Under the pieces are notes generated by a model. That model did not search any database, was not told where the DNA came from, and was given only the letters and a program-made list of their open reading frames with translations. DNA of 64,000 bases from Maricaulis sp. (GTDB taxonomy: Bacteria > Pseudomonadota > Alphaproteobacteria > Caulobacterales > Maricaulaceae). The translations under genes were made by a program, and so were the position numbers. Of the stretch, positions 8,640-18,695 are shown piece after piece (the stretch's first letter is position 1; each line of letters starts with the position of its first letter). The stretch covers positions 1-64,000 of the forward strand of contig JAQXCQ010000095.1 in NCBI GenBank assembly GCA_029251785.1, read 5' to 3'.

Positions 8640-11600
8640 ATGTCTTTGATGAAAAAACTTGCTATGGGCACAGCGACTGCTGCGCTTCTGGCCGCAGCTC
8701 CAGCAGCTGTTTACGCACAGGAAACAACGTCCGACGTTCGCGGCGTCGTCACTTCTGGCGGAGCACCTGTTAACGGTGCCACAGTCACTATCGTTCACAC
8801 ACCGTCCGGTTCGACTTCGGTCGCAACATCCGGCGCAAACGGTGCATTCAACGGTCGCGGCCTGCGCGTTGGTGGTCCTTACACCATCACGGTCAGCGCT
8901 GCGGGTTACGCGTCTCAGCAGATTGAGGGCCTTCAGCTCTCCCTGGGCGCGCCGCTCAACCTGCCTGTCTCACTTGAGCGCGGTAATGTTGATCAGATCG
9001 TTGTTACAGCCTCCGCCATGTCCTTTGGCGATCTGTCCACCGGTCCTGCCGCCCGCTTCACATCGGACGACATCAATGGTTTGCCATCGATCTCCCGCGA
9101 CCCACGCGACATTGCGCGCCTGAGCCCGTTTGCAAATCTCGACTCGGAAAACTCCGACGCGATTTCACTGGCCGGTGCCAATAACCGCTTCAACTCTTTC
9201 ACCGTTGACGGTGTGGCCCAGAACGACATGTTCGGCCTCAACGCTTCTGGTTTCCCGTCCGAGAACCGCGGCCCGGTGTCAATCGACGCACTGGCAGCGA
9301 TCTCCGTCGAGGTGGCTCCGTTTGACGTTCAGTATAACGGCTTCGGCGGTGGTACAATCAACGCCGTGACCCGTTCCGGTGACAATGATTTCCACGGTTC
9401 ACTGTACTTCTTCTCCACTGACGAAAGTCTCGTTGGCGACACGACTGAAGATGTCACACTGGGCACATCACCTTTCTCCGAGGAAACACTCGGCGGCTGG
9501 ATTTCTGGCCCGATCATCGAAGACAAGCTGTTCTTCTTTGCTTCCTACGAAGAGTTCTCACGCGTTAACCCGCTGAACCGCGCACCACTCGGTGGCCCGG
9601 CTTCCCTGAACGTTGAAAACGACGTTACCCAGGCTGAAGTCGATCAGATCCTTTCCATCATGCAGTCTGTTTACGGTCTTGACCTGACAAACTTTGATGA
9701 AGCGGATCTGGGCTCAACAGACGAAAAAATCCTCGTTTCTGTTGACTGGAACATCAACAATGATCACCGCGCGAAGCTGACCTATAACAGCTCCGAAGGT
9801 GGATCGGTTCAGGAACGTTCTGACCGTGCCGACATTGGTACGCCGTCAACCTGGTACAATCGTTCCGAGACTGTTGATAATCTGTCCCTTCAGCTCTTCT
9901 CTGATTGGTCAGACAATTTCTCAACCGAGCTGAAGATCACACAGTCATCCCAGGAAACCGGTCAGGATTCCCTTGACGGCGCCGATTTCGCCCAGTTCGA
10001 TATCGATACGCCAACCGGTGGTACGGTGTCTGTTGGACCGGATTATTTCCGTCACGCCAACGCACTGTCCAACGATCTCTTCCAGGTGAAGTTGCGCGGT
10101 GAGTACATCTCCGGCAACCACATCTTCTCGTTTGGTTATGAGCACTCCAGCCAGGACGTCTTCAATCTCTTCGTCCCAGGTTCCGAAGGTTCTTACGACT
10201 TCGATTCAATCGTTGATCTACAAAACCAGAACGCAGCAAGCCTGTTCTACAACAATGCTGTGACAAACGACGAGAATGACGCGGCGGCTGAATTCGGCGT
10301 TTCCGTTGATTCACTCTACGCTCAGGACGAGCTGATGGTGAGCGATCAGCTGACCATGATCTTTGGTCTGCGCTATGATCGTTATTCTTCTGACGATGCA
10401 CCGACATTCAACCCGAACTTCATGGCGCGTTACGGCTATGCCAACAACACGACCATCGATGGGCTCGACATCATCATGCCGCGGATCGCGTTCAATTACG
10501 CTTCCGACGCCCAGTTCGAAATCCCGTTTGCTGATCTGTCCGTCAACGACATCGGCTTCCGCGGCGGCTTCGGCCGTTTCTCGGGTGGTAACCCGCTCGT
10601 TTGGATTTCCAACAGCTTCTCCAATGACGGTGTCAACACAGACTCCATCTTCATCGGTGGCGGCCTGGCAGGCGTAGACGCATTCAACCTTCCAGTTGCT
10701 GCGACCACAGGTCTGGTTGCTGGTGATGGTTCCGTTGCGGCCCTGGCTCCAGACTTTGAAATCCCAAGCGTCTGGCGTGCGTCCTTCGGTGCGGATGTCC
10801 AGTTCGACATGTTTGGTTCCGAAGACTGGCAGTTCACCTTCGACATTCTGTACGATACGCAGGATGCCGCGACATTCTTCTCCGATGCCAATTGCCCACT
10901 TCTGGGTGCGTCGGCTGTAGACGGTCGTCCGATTTACGATTGTGAAACCGCCCGTCAGGACATTGTGATGAGCAATGTGGATGAAGGTAATGCCATCATC
11001 ACCACATTCCAGCTGTCCAAGGATTGGGACAACGGCTTCTCGCTCTGGATGGCCTATGCCAACCAGGACGTAACCGACGCCCATTCCGGCACATCATCGA
11101 CGCAGACTTCCAACTATTCGGATTATGCGACCTTTGATCGTCAGAACCCGAACAATGCGACCTCCAACTACGAAATCGAGCATGACTGGAAACTTCGCGC
11201 TTCCTGGCGTCACGCTTTCTTCGAAGATTATGAGACCCGCGTTGAGTTGTTCATGAACAGCCGTTCTGGCCGTCACTTCTCATACACTTATGGCTACTCA
11301 AACGGACTGGGCAACCAGTACCGCAACCAGTCAGCCTTCGGTATTCATGAGAGTGCTGCCGATGATGAAGGCACACTGTTCTACGTCCCAGAAACAGATG
11401 CGAGCGGCAATGTGACGCTCACATCCGATCCAAACGTGACGTACACAGCTGGCTTCGACATTGCAGGTCTGAACAGCTACCTGCACTCAACAGGTCTGAT
11501 CGGTTATGCCGGTGAGATCGCGCCACGTAACGAGTTCGATAGCCCATGGTCGACACAGTTCGATCTGCGCTTCCAGCAGGAATTCCCAGCCTTCTTCCCG

Positions 11601-11843
11601 AATGGCGCACGCGGAATCTTCTACATGGACATCGAAAACCTCGGTAACCTCCTCAATAGTGACTGGGGTCGTTCTGAAGGTATTCGTTACGAATACTTCC
11701 AGCCTGTCGTAGAGCTCTATGACATCAATGGTGCTGGTCAGTATGTCTATGACGACGCACGTGGCGTTCCACACTCTAATGAGAACTCGATCCACCGCTC
11801 TTCACTGTGGCAGATCCAGTTCGGCGTCCGTTACGAATTCTAA
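8640..11843 (+). CDS. Oar-like TonB-dependent receptor with N-terminal carboxypeptidase-regulatory-like domain
   Basis: Signal peptide, DVRGVVTSGGAPVNGATVTI domain, plug (SISRDPRDIARLSPF...FTVDGVAQND), C-terminal IQFGVRYEF. Confidence 0.93.
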   Translation: MSLMKKLAMGTATAALLAAAPAAVYAQETTSDVRGVVTSGGAPVNGATVTIVHTPSGSTSVATSGANGAFNGRGLRVGGPYTITVSAAGYASQQIEGLQLSLGAPLNLPVSLERGNVDQIVVTASAMSFGDLSTGPAARFTSDDINGLPSISRDPRDIARLSPFANLDSENSDAISLAGANNRFNSFTVDGVAQNDMFGLNASGFPSENRGPVSIDALAAISVEVAPFDVQYNGFGGGTINAVTRSGDNDFHGSLYFFSTDESLVGDTTEDVTLGTSPFSEETLGGWISGPIIEDKLFFFASYEEFSRVNPLNRAPLGGPASLNVENDVTQAEVDQILSIMQSVYGLDLTNFDEADLGSTDEKILVSVDWNINNDHRAKLTYNSSEGGSVQERSDRADIGTPSTWYNRSETVDNLSLQLFSDWSDNFSTELKITQSSQETGQDSLDGADFAQFDIDTPTGGTVSVGPDYFRHANALSNDLFQVKLRGEYISGNHIFSFGYEHSSQDVFNLFVPGSEGSYDFDSIVDLQNQNAASLFYNNAVTNDENDAAAEFGVSVDSLYAQDELMVSDQLTMIFGLRYDRYSSDDAPTFNPNFMARYGYANNTTIDGLDIIMPRIAFNYASDAQFEIPFADLSVNDIGFRGGFGRFSGGNPLVWISNSFSNDGVNTDSIFIGGGLAGVDAFNLPVAATTGLVAGDGSVAALAPDFEIPSVWRASFGADVQFDMFGSEDWQFTFDILYDTQDAATFFSDANCPLLGASAVDGRPIYDCETARQDIVMSNVDEGNAIITTFQLSKDWDNGFSLWMAYANQDVTDAHSGTSSTQTSNYSDYATFDRQNPNNATSNYEIEHDWKLRASWRHAFFEDYETRVELFMNSRSGRHFSYTYGYSNGLGNQYRNQSAFGIHESAADDEGTLFYVPETDASGNVTLTSDPNVTYTAGFDIAGLNSYLHSTGLIGYAGEIAPRNEFDSPWSTQFDLRFQQEFPAFFPNGARGIFYMDIENLGNLLNSDWGRSEGIRYEYFQPVVELYDINGAGQYVYDDARGVPHSNENSIHRSSLWQIQFGVRYEF

Positions 11844-11869
11844 GACGACGTAACTTACGTGAAATGATT

Positions 11870-11901
11870 GAAGGGCGGCTCTCGGGCCGCCCTTCTTTTT
11901 T
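11870..11901 (+). terminator. Rho-independent terminator after the TonB receptor
   Basis: gaagggcggctctcgggccgcccttctttttt. Confidence 0.9.
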
Positions 11902-11939
11902 GCCCGAAACTCGGCGAGGGCGTGGTCGCTCCATGACAT

Positions 11940-13229
11940 TTGCGACAGAATCGCATTTCCCCCTATCGCAACACCAAATTCCCGCGCTATCGTTCCGACC
12001 CGGATCATCGACCCGGCCACCAAGTCTCGCGGAGTTGCCTCTTGATCAGAGTTTTGACCCTCACCAGCCTGGCACTGTTTCTATCTTTTTCAGGCCTGCC
12101 CACACCTGCCAAAGCACAACAAACTCAAGTGGGGTCGGCTATCGCCGCGCCCTTGCCGGAATATCTCGAGACCTTCCGAACCCGCCTTGAGCAAGCCGCC
12201 TCCGATAATCGCATGGTTGGCCTGGTCGCCGCCGTAATTCAGGATGGCGAGCCCGTGCTTGTCTTCAGTCACGGCGAAGCGGTCGCCGGGCAAGGCGAAG
12301 CCGTCACCCCGCAAACCCTGTTTCGCGCGGCTTCGGTGTCCAAGACTTTCACCGGCACATTGCTGGCCATGCTCGAGGAAGACGGCGTGATCGATCTGGA
12401 CGACGATATGCCGACGGACGTTCTGACACTGGATGGCACGCGTCCGCCGACTTTGCTGGAAGTGGCCAGCCACCGGACTGGATTGCCCCCCAATGCCTAT
12501 GACAATGACCTCGAAGCCGGTCAAAGCGTGCAGCGGATTCGCCAGCGTCTGTCCGGCGTTGATCTGATTTGCCCGGTCGGTGATTGCTACAGTTATCAGA
12601 ATGTCGCTTTTTCAACGGTCGAAACCTTGGTCGAACGGGCGACCGGGCAAGGTTTCGATGATGTTGTTTCGCAACGGATTTTCGCGGATTTTGACTTCCC
12701 GCGCGCCTCACTCGGTGTCCCCGATTTGCAGGCGGCAGAAGCCTGGGCACGCCCGCACCGTGGTTGGCGTCGCACTGGCAATATCGCTGGTAACCCCCGC
12801 ACAAATTACGACCGCCTCCCGTCCGCGGCGGGGGTGAATGTCTCACTCGAGGACATGATTGTCTGGGCACAGCTACAATTAGGGTCGCGTCCCGGCCTGT
12901 CGCCAGACGTCAGAGATCGCGCCCACAGCCGTTTTACCAATACCGTTCGGGAAACGCGCCGTTTGGGGGATCTGCGCCAACGCATTGATTCAACCTGGTA
13001 TGGGCTTGGCTGGCGGATTTATGATTGGGGCGATCGCACGATCGTGATGCATTCCGGCTATTTGTCCGGCTATGGCGCGCAAATTGTACTGGAACCGGAG
13101 ACCGGGTTCGGATTCGTCGCGCTGTGGAATTCCGATAATCGATCAGCCTGGTGGTTATGGCCGACCCTGATGGATTTGCACACTGGAGACGGCGAGGGCA
13201 ATTGGCTGGATTCTGTCTCGCTGGACTAG
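11940..13229 (+). CDS. serine hydrolase (beta-lactamase / class C PBP family), exported
   Basis: FRAASVSKTFTG (SxxK), YSYQNVAFSTVE (YxN), VMHSGYLSGYGAQI (HSG); start may be TTG 12042 ahead of a signal peptide. Confidence 0.88.
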   Translation: MRQNRISPYRNTKFPRYRSDPDHRPGHQVSRSCLLIRVLTLTSLALFLSFSGLPTPAKAQQTQVGSAIAAPLPEYLETFRTRLEQAASDNRMVGLVAAVIQDGEPVLVFSHGEAVAGQGEAVTPQTLFRAASVSKTFTGTLLAMLEEDGVIDLDDDMPTDVLTLDGTRPPTLLEVASHRTGLPPNAYDNDLEAGQSVQRIRQRLSGVDLICPVGDCYSYQNVAFSTVETLVERATGQGFDDVVSQRIFADFDFPRASLGVPDLQAAEAWARPHRGWRRTGNIAGNPRTNYDRLPSAAGVNVSLEDMIVWAQLQLGSRPGLSPDVRDRAHSRFTNTVRETRRLGDLRQRIDSTWYGLGWRIYDWGDRTIVMHSGYLSGYGAQIVLEPETGFGFVALWNSDNRSAWWLWPTLMDLHTGDGEGNWLDSVSLD

Positions 13230-13236
13230 CGACACA

Positions 13237-13449
13237 TTAGGCGGCCAATTTGTCCTGACGAGACCGGTTTTTGCGTGACGGCGTGGCCAGCCCGATGAGC
13301 AAGGCAATACCAAAGGCCGGCCAGCCAAAAGCGATCGCCTGACCGGTTTCACCGATCGTGAGGCTGTATCCCGTGGCGCTCAACCCAGTCACGAAAACCA
13401 GGGCGGCGGCAATTTTCATGGAAAGACGCAAGCTCATCAGCTTCTCCAT
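13237..13449 (-). CDS. small membrane protein, hypothetical
   Basis: 70 aa, two hydrophobic segments. Confidence 0.5.
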   Translation of the reverse strand: MEKLMSLRLSMKIAAALVFVTGLSATGYSLTIGETGQAIAFGWPAFGIALLIGLATPSRKNRSRQDKLAA

Positions 13450-13539
13450 TCAATTCCCTATCACCGCAACAATCGCACAAAACGGCTAACGCCATGTTGT
13501 GCGTTTCATGACAATTGTTTGTATTTTCCCAAAGCAGGC

Positions 13540-14181
13540 TCAACCGCCCATAAACGCTCCGCGAATTCCGTCGAAGATAAATTGCGTCGCCAGCGCCGCC
13601 AGAATAACGCCGAGAATTCGCGTAATCATCGCGGCCATGGAATCGCCGATAAAGCGCATCACGGGACCGATCAGCAGGAAGACGATCAGGCAGATCAACA
13701 AATTGAGTCCCGCACCGGCCAGCACCACGCCCTGCTCCCAAGCCGAGCTGGTTTGTGACATGAAAAGCATTATCGATGCGATCGCGCCGGGGCCGGCCAT
13801 CATCGGAATCGCCATCGGAAACACAGAGATGTCTTCCAGCGTGCCGGAGATGGATTCGTCCTCGTCTGAAATCCGGTCGGCGCGCTCCTCGCGGCGTTCC
13901 GTGCGCTTCTCGAAGATCATTTCCAGCGCCATCAAAAACAGCAAGACGCCGCCCGCTGCCCGGAACGCGTCCATGGAAATATGCATGGCGTCGAGTAGCC
14001 AGCGCCCACCCAGGGCAAAGCCCAACAGCACGCCGGCCGCCGTCAAGACGGACTTGATCGCCATCTCGCGGCGATGTTTTTTTGGGGATCCCTCGGTCAA
14101 GGCAGCAAAGATCGGCGCCACACCCGGAGGGTCAATGGCGACAAAGAAGGTCACGAAGGCAGTGATAAAGAGTTCAAGCAT
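13540..14181 (-). CDS. MarC family integral membrane protein
   Basis: MLELFITAFVTFFVAIDPPGVAPIFAALTEG; multi-TM; FPMAIPMMAGPGAIASIM. Confidence 0.9.
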   Translation of the reverse strand: MLELFITAFVTFFVAIDPPGVAPIFAALTEGSPKKHRREMAIKSVLTAAGVLLGFALGGRWLLDAMHISMDAFRAAGGVLLFLMALEMIFEKRTERREERADRISDEDESISGTLEDISVFPMAIPMMAGPGAIASIMLFMSQTSSAWEQGVVLAGAGLNLLICLIVFLLIGPVMRFIGDSMAAMITRILGVILAALATQFIFDGIRGAFMGG

Positions 14182-14430
14182 AGCAAAATCCTGATTATGG
14201 CCCCCCATATCCCTGCGATCATCGCGCGTCACGCAAAATATTCGCGGCTGGGATCAATTCGATTATGCGCGAATGCATGGCAACGGCCGAGAATCGCTAT
14301 CCGAGGCCAAGTCATCATGCGTCATCATCATGCCTTGCCGGGGCACAGCTACGATTTACACCAGAATAAATATTTCATTGGTCCGGTCGAAAAGCCGGCA
14401 ATATTCCCGATTCCGGTGTGTTTTTGCAGG

Positions 14431-14447
14431 ATTGCGTGTGACGCAAT
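14431..14447. promoter_or_regulatory. Perfect dyad ATTGCGT-GTG-ACGCAAT, possible operator
   Basis: 7-bp inverted repeat in the 387-bp intergenic region upstream of phnC. Confidence 0.4.
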
Positions 14448-14568
14448 TCCTACAGGTAAAATCATCGTCATCGCTACTGTGATTTTGGCATCGTTTTAGG
14501 CTTGTCACCGCCTGCTTGGCAGCTTAGGGCATCCCGGTGTGGGTGTGTTAACCCTTGGGGGAGTTTCC

Positions 14569-15375
14569 ATGACGACAGCGACCAAATCCGTTCCGGCCAT
14601 GCAGGTCGAGAATGCACGGATGACGTTCGGCACCACGCAGGCGCTAAATGGTGTGGATCTGACCGTAGAAAATGGTGAGATGGTGGCCTTGATTGGCCCA
14701 TCTGGTTCAGGAAAATCGACTCTGCTGCGCGTCGCCGCGGCCCTTCAGATTGCCGATTCAACCAGCGGCAAGGTGTCCGTGCTCGGGCACACCATGCAGA
14801 AGAAGGGCAAGATCGGCTCTGGCGTGCGCTCACACCGCACCCGCATTGGCTTTATTTTCCAGCAATTCAATCTGGTCGGCCGCCTCAGCCTGTTCTCCAA
14901 TGTGATGGTCGGCTCCCTCGGCCGCATCTCTAAATGGCGCGGCACATTCGGTCTCTTCCCGGGCGACGTTAAACAGGCGGCCATGGACGCGCTCGAGCGC
15001 GTCGGTATCGCCCAGTTTGCTGGCATGAGATCCTCAAATCTTTCCGGTGGTCAACAGCAGCGCGGCGCTATCGCCCGCGCGCTTGTCCAGGGCGCCGAGG
15101 TGTTATTTGCCGATGAGCCCATCGCCTCGCTCGATCCGGTGTCTGCGCGCAAGGTCATGGAATTGCTGGATGATCTCAACAAGAATGAGGCGCTCACTGT
15201 CGTGGTGACCCTGCACCAGGTCGATTATGCCCGCGAATTCTGTGCGCGTACCGTTGCGCTCAATGAAGGCAAGATTGTTTTTGATGGTCCCAGCGAAGAG
15301 CTGACCAAGGAAAAGTTGATCGAGATTTATGGTCCCGAATACGAGACCGCGTTTTACGGGGGAGATGATTCATGA
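14569..15375 (+). CDS. phnC: phosphonate/phosphate ABC transporter ATP-binding protein
   Basis: Walker A GPSGSGKST, signature LSGGQQQR, Walker B VLFADEPIASLDP; PhnC-like FIFQQFNLVGRLS. Confidence 0.92.
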   Translation: MTTATKSVPAMQVENARMTFGTTQALNGVDLTVENGEMVALIGPSGSGKSTLLRVAAALQIADSTSGKVSVLGHTMQKKGKIGSGVRSHRTRIGFIFQQFNLVGRLSLFSNVMVGSLGRISKWRGTFGLFPGDVKQAAMDALERVGIAQFAGMRSSNLSGGQQQRGAIARALVQGAEVLFADEPIASLDPVSARKVMELLDDLNKNEALTVVVTLHQVDYAREFCARTVALNEGKIVFDGPSEELTKEKLIEIYGPEYETAFYGGDDS

Positions 15376-17393
15376 CCCGGCTCCTTCGCCGCCTGCTCGG
15401 CGCATTCTTTATCGGTTTGACGTTTTCGCTTGCCGCTTGCTCGGCCGCCGAGACCGATGCCCAAACTCCAACACGGTCTACTTCGGCGCCGGACTATTCC
15501 GATAGCGACGCGCGCCGGGTTATCAATTTTGGTATTATCGCCACGGAATCCTCGGCCAATCTGGAAACCAATTGGCGTCCATTCGTCGAGGCGATGTCGG
15601 AATGGACCGGCTATGATATCCAGCCCTTTTACGCCGCTGACTATGCCGGTGTGATTCAGGGCATGCGCTATAACAGCGTGCAAGTGGCCTGGTTCTCCAA
15701 CTTTTCCGGTTTGCAGGCTGTACGCCTGGCCGGCGGCGAAGTCTTCGCCAAGGCCACCTATCCAGACGGCACACAGGGATATCACTCCGTCTTGCTGGTC
15801 CCGACTGAAAGCGACATTCAGTCGGTCGACGATATTCTTGAATGCGATGGTACGATCGATTTTGGAATGGGCGATCCCAATTCCACCTCCGGCTACCTGG
15901 TCCCATCCGCCTTTATCTTCGCGCCGCGTGGTATCGATCCGGCCGAATGTTTCAATTCCGTGCGGAACGCCAATCACGAGGCCAATGCGGTTTCGGTTGC
16001 CAACTCACAGCTCGATGTTGGTACCAATAACACAACGAATATGACATTGCTGGCGCGCTCGCGCCCAGACATACATGCACGCCTTCGCGAAATCTGGCGT
16101 TCGCCTGCCATCGGTACAGACCCGATCCTGTGGCGTCAGGACCTCGATACGGAAGCCAAGCGCCGCATCCAATACTTCTTCATGAATTACGGGCGCATGG
16201 GCACGCCTGAAGAGCGTGCCGAGGCGCTTGAAGTCCTGGCTCCCTTGTATTTTGGCCTGTTTTTGCCGGCCTCCAATACACATCTTGACCCCATCGTTCA
16301 GCTGGAGATCGTGCGCGACCTCACCGCCGCTCGCATTGATCCCGATCTGACCGAGGAAGAGCGCGATCTGCGAGTCGCTGAACTTGAAGCCCGCCTCGCC
16401 GACGTCGAGGCCGGCAATAGTGGCCTCGTTGATATGGCGAGTTCCGCCGGAGATGATATCGAGACCACAGTCCGCACCGTCGAAGCAAATAATGAATGGC
16501 TGATGCCGGTCATGCTCGGTCTGCTTGGCGTTTTGCTGCTTGCCGGCTTGCTCTGGTTGTCTTCGCCGCGCGGCGCCGGCCCACGCGTGCCACTGATAGA
16601 ACGCCTAGCCAGCGCCTTTATTAGTGCGGGTGTGGTTGTCATCCTGGTCTGGAGTTTTGATCCCGCCGATATGGATCGCTCCTATCTGCTGGTCGAAAAC
16701 AGCGACGATATGGGCGATTTCATTTCCGGCTTCCTGCCCGATGATGCCTCCGACGCTCAGTCGCGTGCCACCTATTGGGTGGAGTTGCGTTCGGGCATTG
16801 AAGAAGCTGTGCCGCAAATGGTCGTGACCGTGCAGATCGCCATTTGGGGCACGTTCCTGGCGATCATTGCAGCGATCCCGTTTGGTCTCTTATGCGCCCG
16901 TAATGTCGCTCCGGGCTGGGTCGTCCAGCCCGTGCGTCGACTTATGGATGTGTTCCGTTCGATCAATGAGCTGATCATCGCCCTGATCTTCATTGCCGCG
17001 GTGGGGCTGGGACCTTTGGCCGGGGTGATGGCGCTGGCCGTTCATACGACCGGCGTACTGGCCAAATTGTTCTCCGAAGCGGTAGAGGCGATCGATAGCG
17101 GACCCGTTGAAGGCATTCGTGCCACCGGTGCCACGCCGCTGCACGAGGTTATCTGGGCCGTTGTGCCCCAGGTCGCTCCGTTGTGGACGTCGTTTGGTCT
17201 GTATCGCTTTGAATCCAATGCCCGGTCAGCGACCGTGCTGGGTTTGATCGGCGCCGGCGGTATTGGCCAGATCCTGTTCGAAGCCGTGCGGGCGTTTGAC
17301 TATACCCGAACAGCGGCGATCGTTCTGGTGATTGTTATCGCCGTCTCGCTGATCGACGTATTGTCGCAATTGCTGCGCAAGCGTCTGATGTAA
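15372..17393 (+). CDS. fused PhnD-type substrate-binding lipoprotein and PhnE-type permease
   Basis: Lipobox LAAC near the N-terminus; PhnD-like NFGIIATESSANLETNWRPFVEAM...; C-terminal permease with MDVFRSINELIIALIFIAAVGLGPLAGVMALAVHTTGVLAKLFSEAVE; one continuous 673-aa frame. Confidence 0.92.
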   Translation: MTRLLRRLLGAFFIGLTFSLAACSAAETDAQTPTRSTSAPDYSDSDARRVINFGIIATESSANLETNWRPFVEAMSEWTGYDIQPFYAADYAGVIQGMRYNSVQVAWFSNFSGLQAVRLAGGEVFAKATYPDGTQGYHSVLLVPTESDIQSVDDILECDGTIDFGMGDPNSTSGYLVPSAFIFAPRGIDPAECFNSVRNANHEANAVSVANSQLDVGTNNTTNMTLLARSRPDIHARLREIWRSPAIGTDPILWRQDLDTEAKRRIQYFFMNYGRMGTPEERAEALEVLAPLYFGLFLPASNTHLDPIVQLEIVRDLTAARIDPDLTEEERDLRVAELEARLADVEAGNSGLVDMASSAGDDIETTVRTVEANNEWLMPVMLGLLGVLLLAGLLWLSSPRGAGPRVPLIERLASAFISAGVVVILVWSFDPADMDRSYLLVENSDDMGDFISGFLPDDASDAQSRATYWVELRSGIEEAVPQMVVTVQIAIWGTFLAIIAAIPFGLLCARNVAPGWVVQPVRRLMDVFRSINELIIALIFIAAVGLGPLAGVMALAVHTTGVLAKLFSEAVEAIDSGPVEGIRATGATPLHEVIWAVVPQVAPLWTSFGLYRFESNARSATVLGLIGAGGIGQILFEAVRAFDYTRTAAIVLVIVIAVSLIDVLSQLLRKRLM

Positions 17394-17405
17394 CGGGTCA
17401 CGAAA

Positions 17406-17434
17406 CTGTCATTGATCTGACACGCAGCTGTCTT
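17406..17434 (+). promoter_or_regulatory. Pho box (PhoB-like binding site), three 11-bp-phased repeats
   Basis: CTGTCAT-TGAT-CTGACAC-GCAG-CTGTCTT, 76 nt before ATG 17511. Confidence 0.8.
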
Positions 17435-17510
17435 GCAAATCGCCTATGTCCCGCCTCGTGGAGGTGGCGACATGGGGTCGATACCTGATTGGACACTGGA
17501 AATCACAGAC

Positions 17511-18695
17511 ATGCGTAAGTTGACACATACGACTGTATTGGCCGCCTTGCTGGCATCTGCAACTCTGCTCGTAGCACCGGCTGCGGCGCAGGAAGATGGA
17601 TCCTTCCCGGCCGCGCGTTGGGACAATCCTGATAACGATAATTTTTTCAAGCTGCGAGCACGTCTCTATGCTGACGCTGCTTTCATCGACTGGAATGGCG
17701 CAGACCTAGAAGAGACGGAGCTCCGCACGGCGCGCCTCGGTTTTGAAGGGCGCTGGTTTGATTGGGCCTATAAGGCCGAATTCGATTTCGCGGGCGATGA
17801 CGTCACGGCGAAAGGCATCGAACTTACCTACCGTGGTGATGGCTACTCGCTGACCGTCGGCAATCTGAAAACCACCAATTCATTGGCCGAGCAAACATCC
17901 TCTCGCTACAGCACGTTCATGGAACGTGGCACTGCGACAGACCTGTTTGGTCTTGATCGTCGCATTGGCGGCATCTTCAGAACCGGCGGTGACAATTATT
18001 CCTTCGCCGCAGGTGTTTTTGGTGGGCGCTTGGATGATCTGTCTGATGGCCTGGACACGGATGACACATCAGCGGCCTCAGCCCGCCTGACCTTCACGCC
18101 GGTCAATGACGACAATCTGGTCTTGCACTTTGGTGGCTCCATTCGCACGTTGGAATACGGTGATAGCGGCACACGCGTCCGCGCCCGGCCGCGCTTCCAC
18201 ACGACCGACCGGATTGTGACGGCCGACTTCCGTCCTGGGAAGCCGCTCGGCCAGGCCGAATCGTCCACATTGTTTGGCCTGGAGGCGGCCTTCGTCTCCG
18301 GCCCATTCCATGGCCATGCCGAATATATGACCCTCGATGTCGATGGTCCTGCCGGCGACCCGGGCTTTGATAGCGCCTTTGTCAATTTCGGTTGGTTCCT
18401 GACCGGCGAGACACGGTCCTATCGCGCCTCTTCCGGAGCCTTTCGCCGCACATCACCTGCCAATCCGGTTTCCGAAGGCGGGATGGGCGCATTTGAACTG
18501 GCGGTTCGCTATGACACATCGGACCTCAACGACGTCGCCGCGGGCGATCTGACAAGCTGGACGCTGGGCCTCAACTGGTATGTCGAATCCCATGTCCGCG
18601 TAATGGCAAACGTAATCGATGCCGAACTCTCCGTACCCGGCGCCCCTGACATTGATGTTTCTGGCGTCCAATTCCGCGCCCAGTGGGACTTTTGA
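17511..18695 (+). CDS. phosphate-selective-type porin (OprO/OprP family)
   Basis: Signal peptide; KLRARLYADAAFIDWNGADLEETELRTARLGFEGRWFDWAYKAEFDFAG; C-terminal VQFRAQWDF. Confidence 0.88.
   Translation: MRKLTHTTVLAALLASATLLVAPAAAQEDGSFPAARWDNPDNDNFFKLRARLYADAAFIDWNGADLEETELRTARLGFEGRWFDWAYKAEFDFAGDDVTAKGIELTYRGDGYSLTVGNLKTTNSLAEQTSSRYSTFMERGTATDLFGLDRRIGGIFRTGGDNYSFAAGVFGGRLDDLSDGLDTDDTSAASARLTFTPVNDDNLVLHFGGSIRTLEYGDSGTRVRARPRFHTTDRIVTADFRPGKPLGQAESSTLFGLEAAFVSGPFHGHAEYMTLDVDGPAGDPGFDSAFVNFGWFLTGETRSYRASSGAFRRTSPANPVSEGGMGAFELAVRYDTSDLNDVAAGDLTSWTLGLNWYVESHVRVMANVIDAELSVPGAPDIDVSGVQFRAQWDF

Noticed and set aside
10311-11084. 257-aa minus-strand ORF inside the TonB receptor
   Set aside because: Shadow ORF opposite a clear coding sequence; no family motifs.
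14465-14483. Second Pho box upstream of phnC (TCGTCAT...CTGTGAT)
   Set aside because: Half-sites are weak and 12 bp apart rather than 11; not distinguishable from chance.
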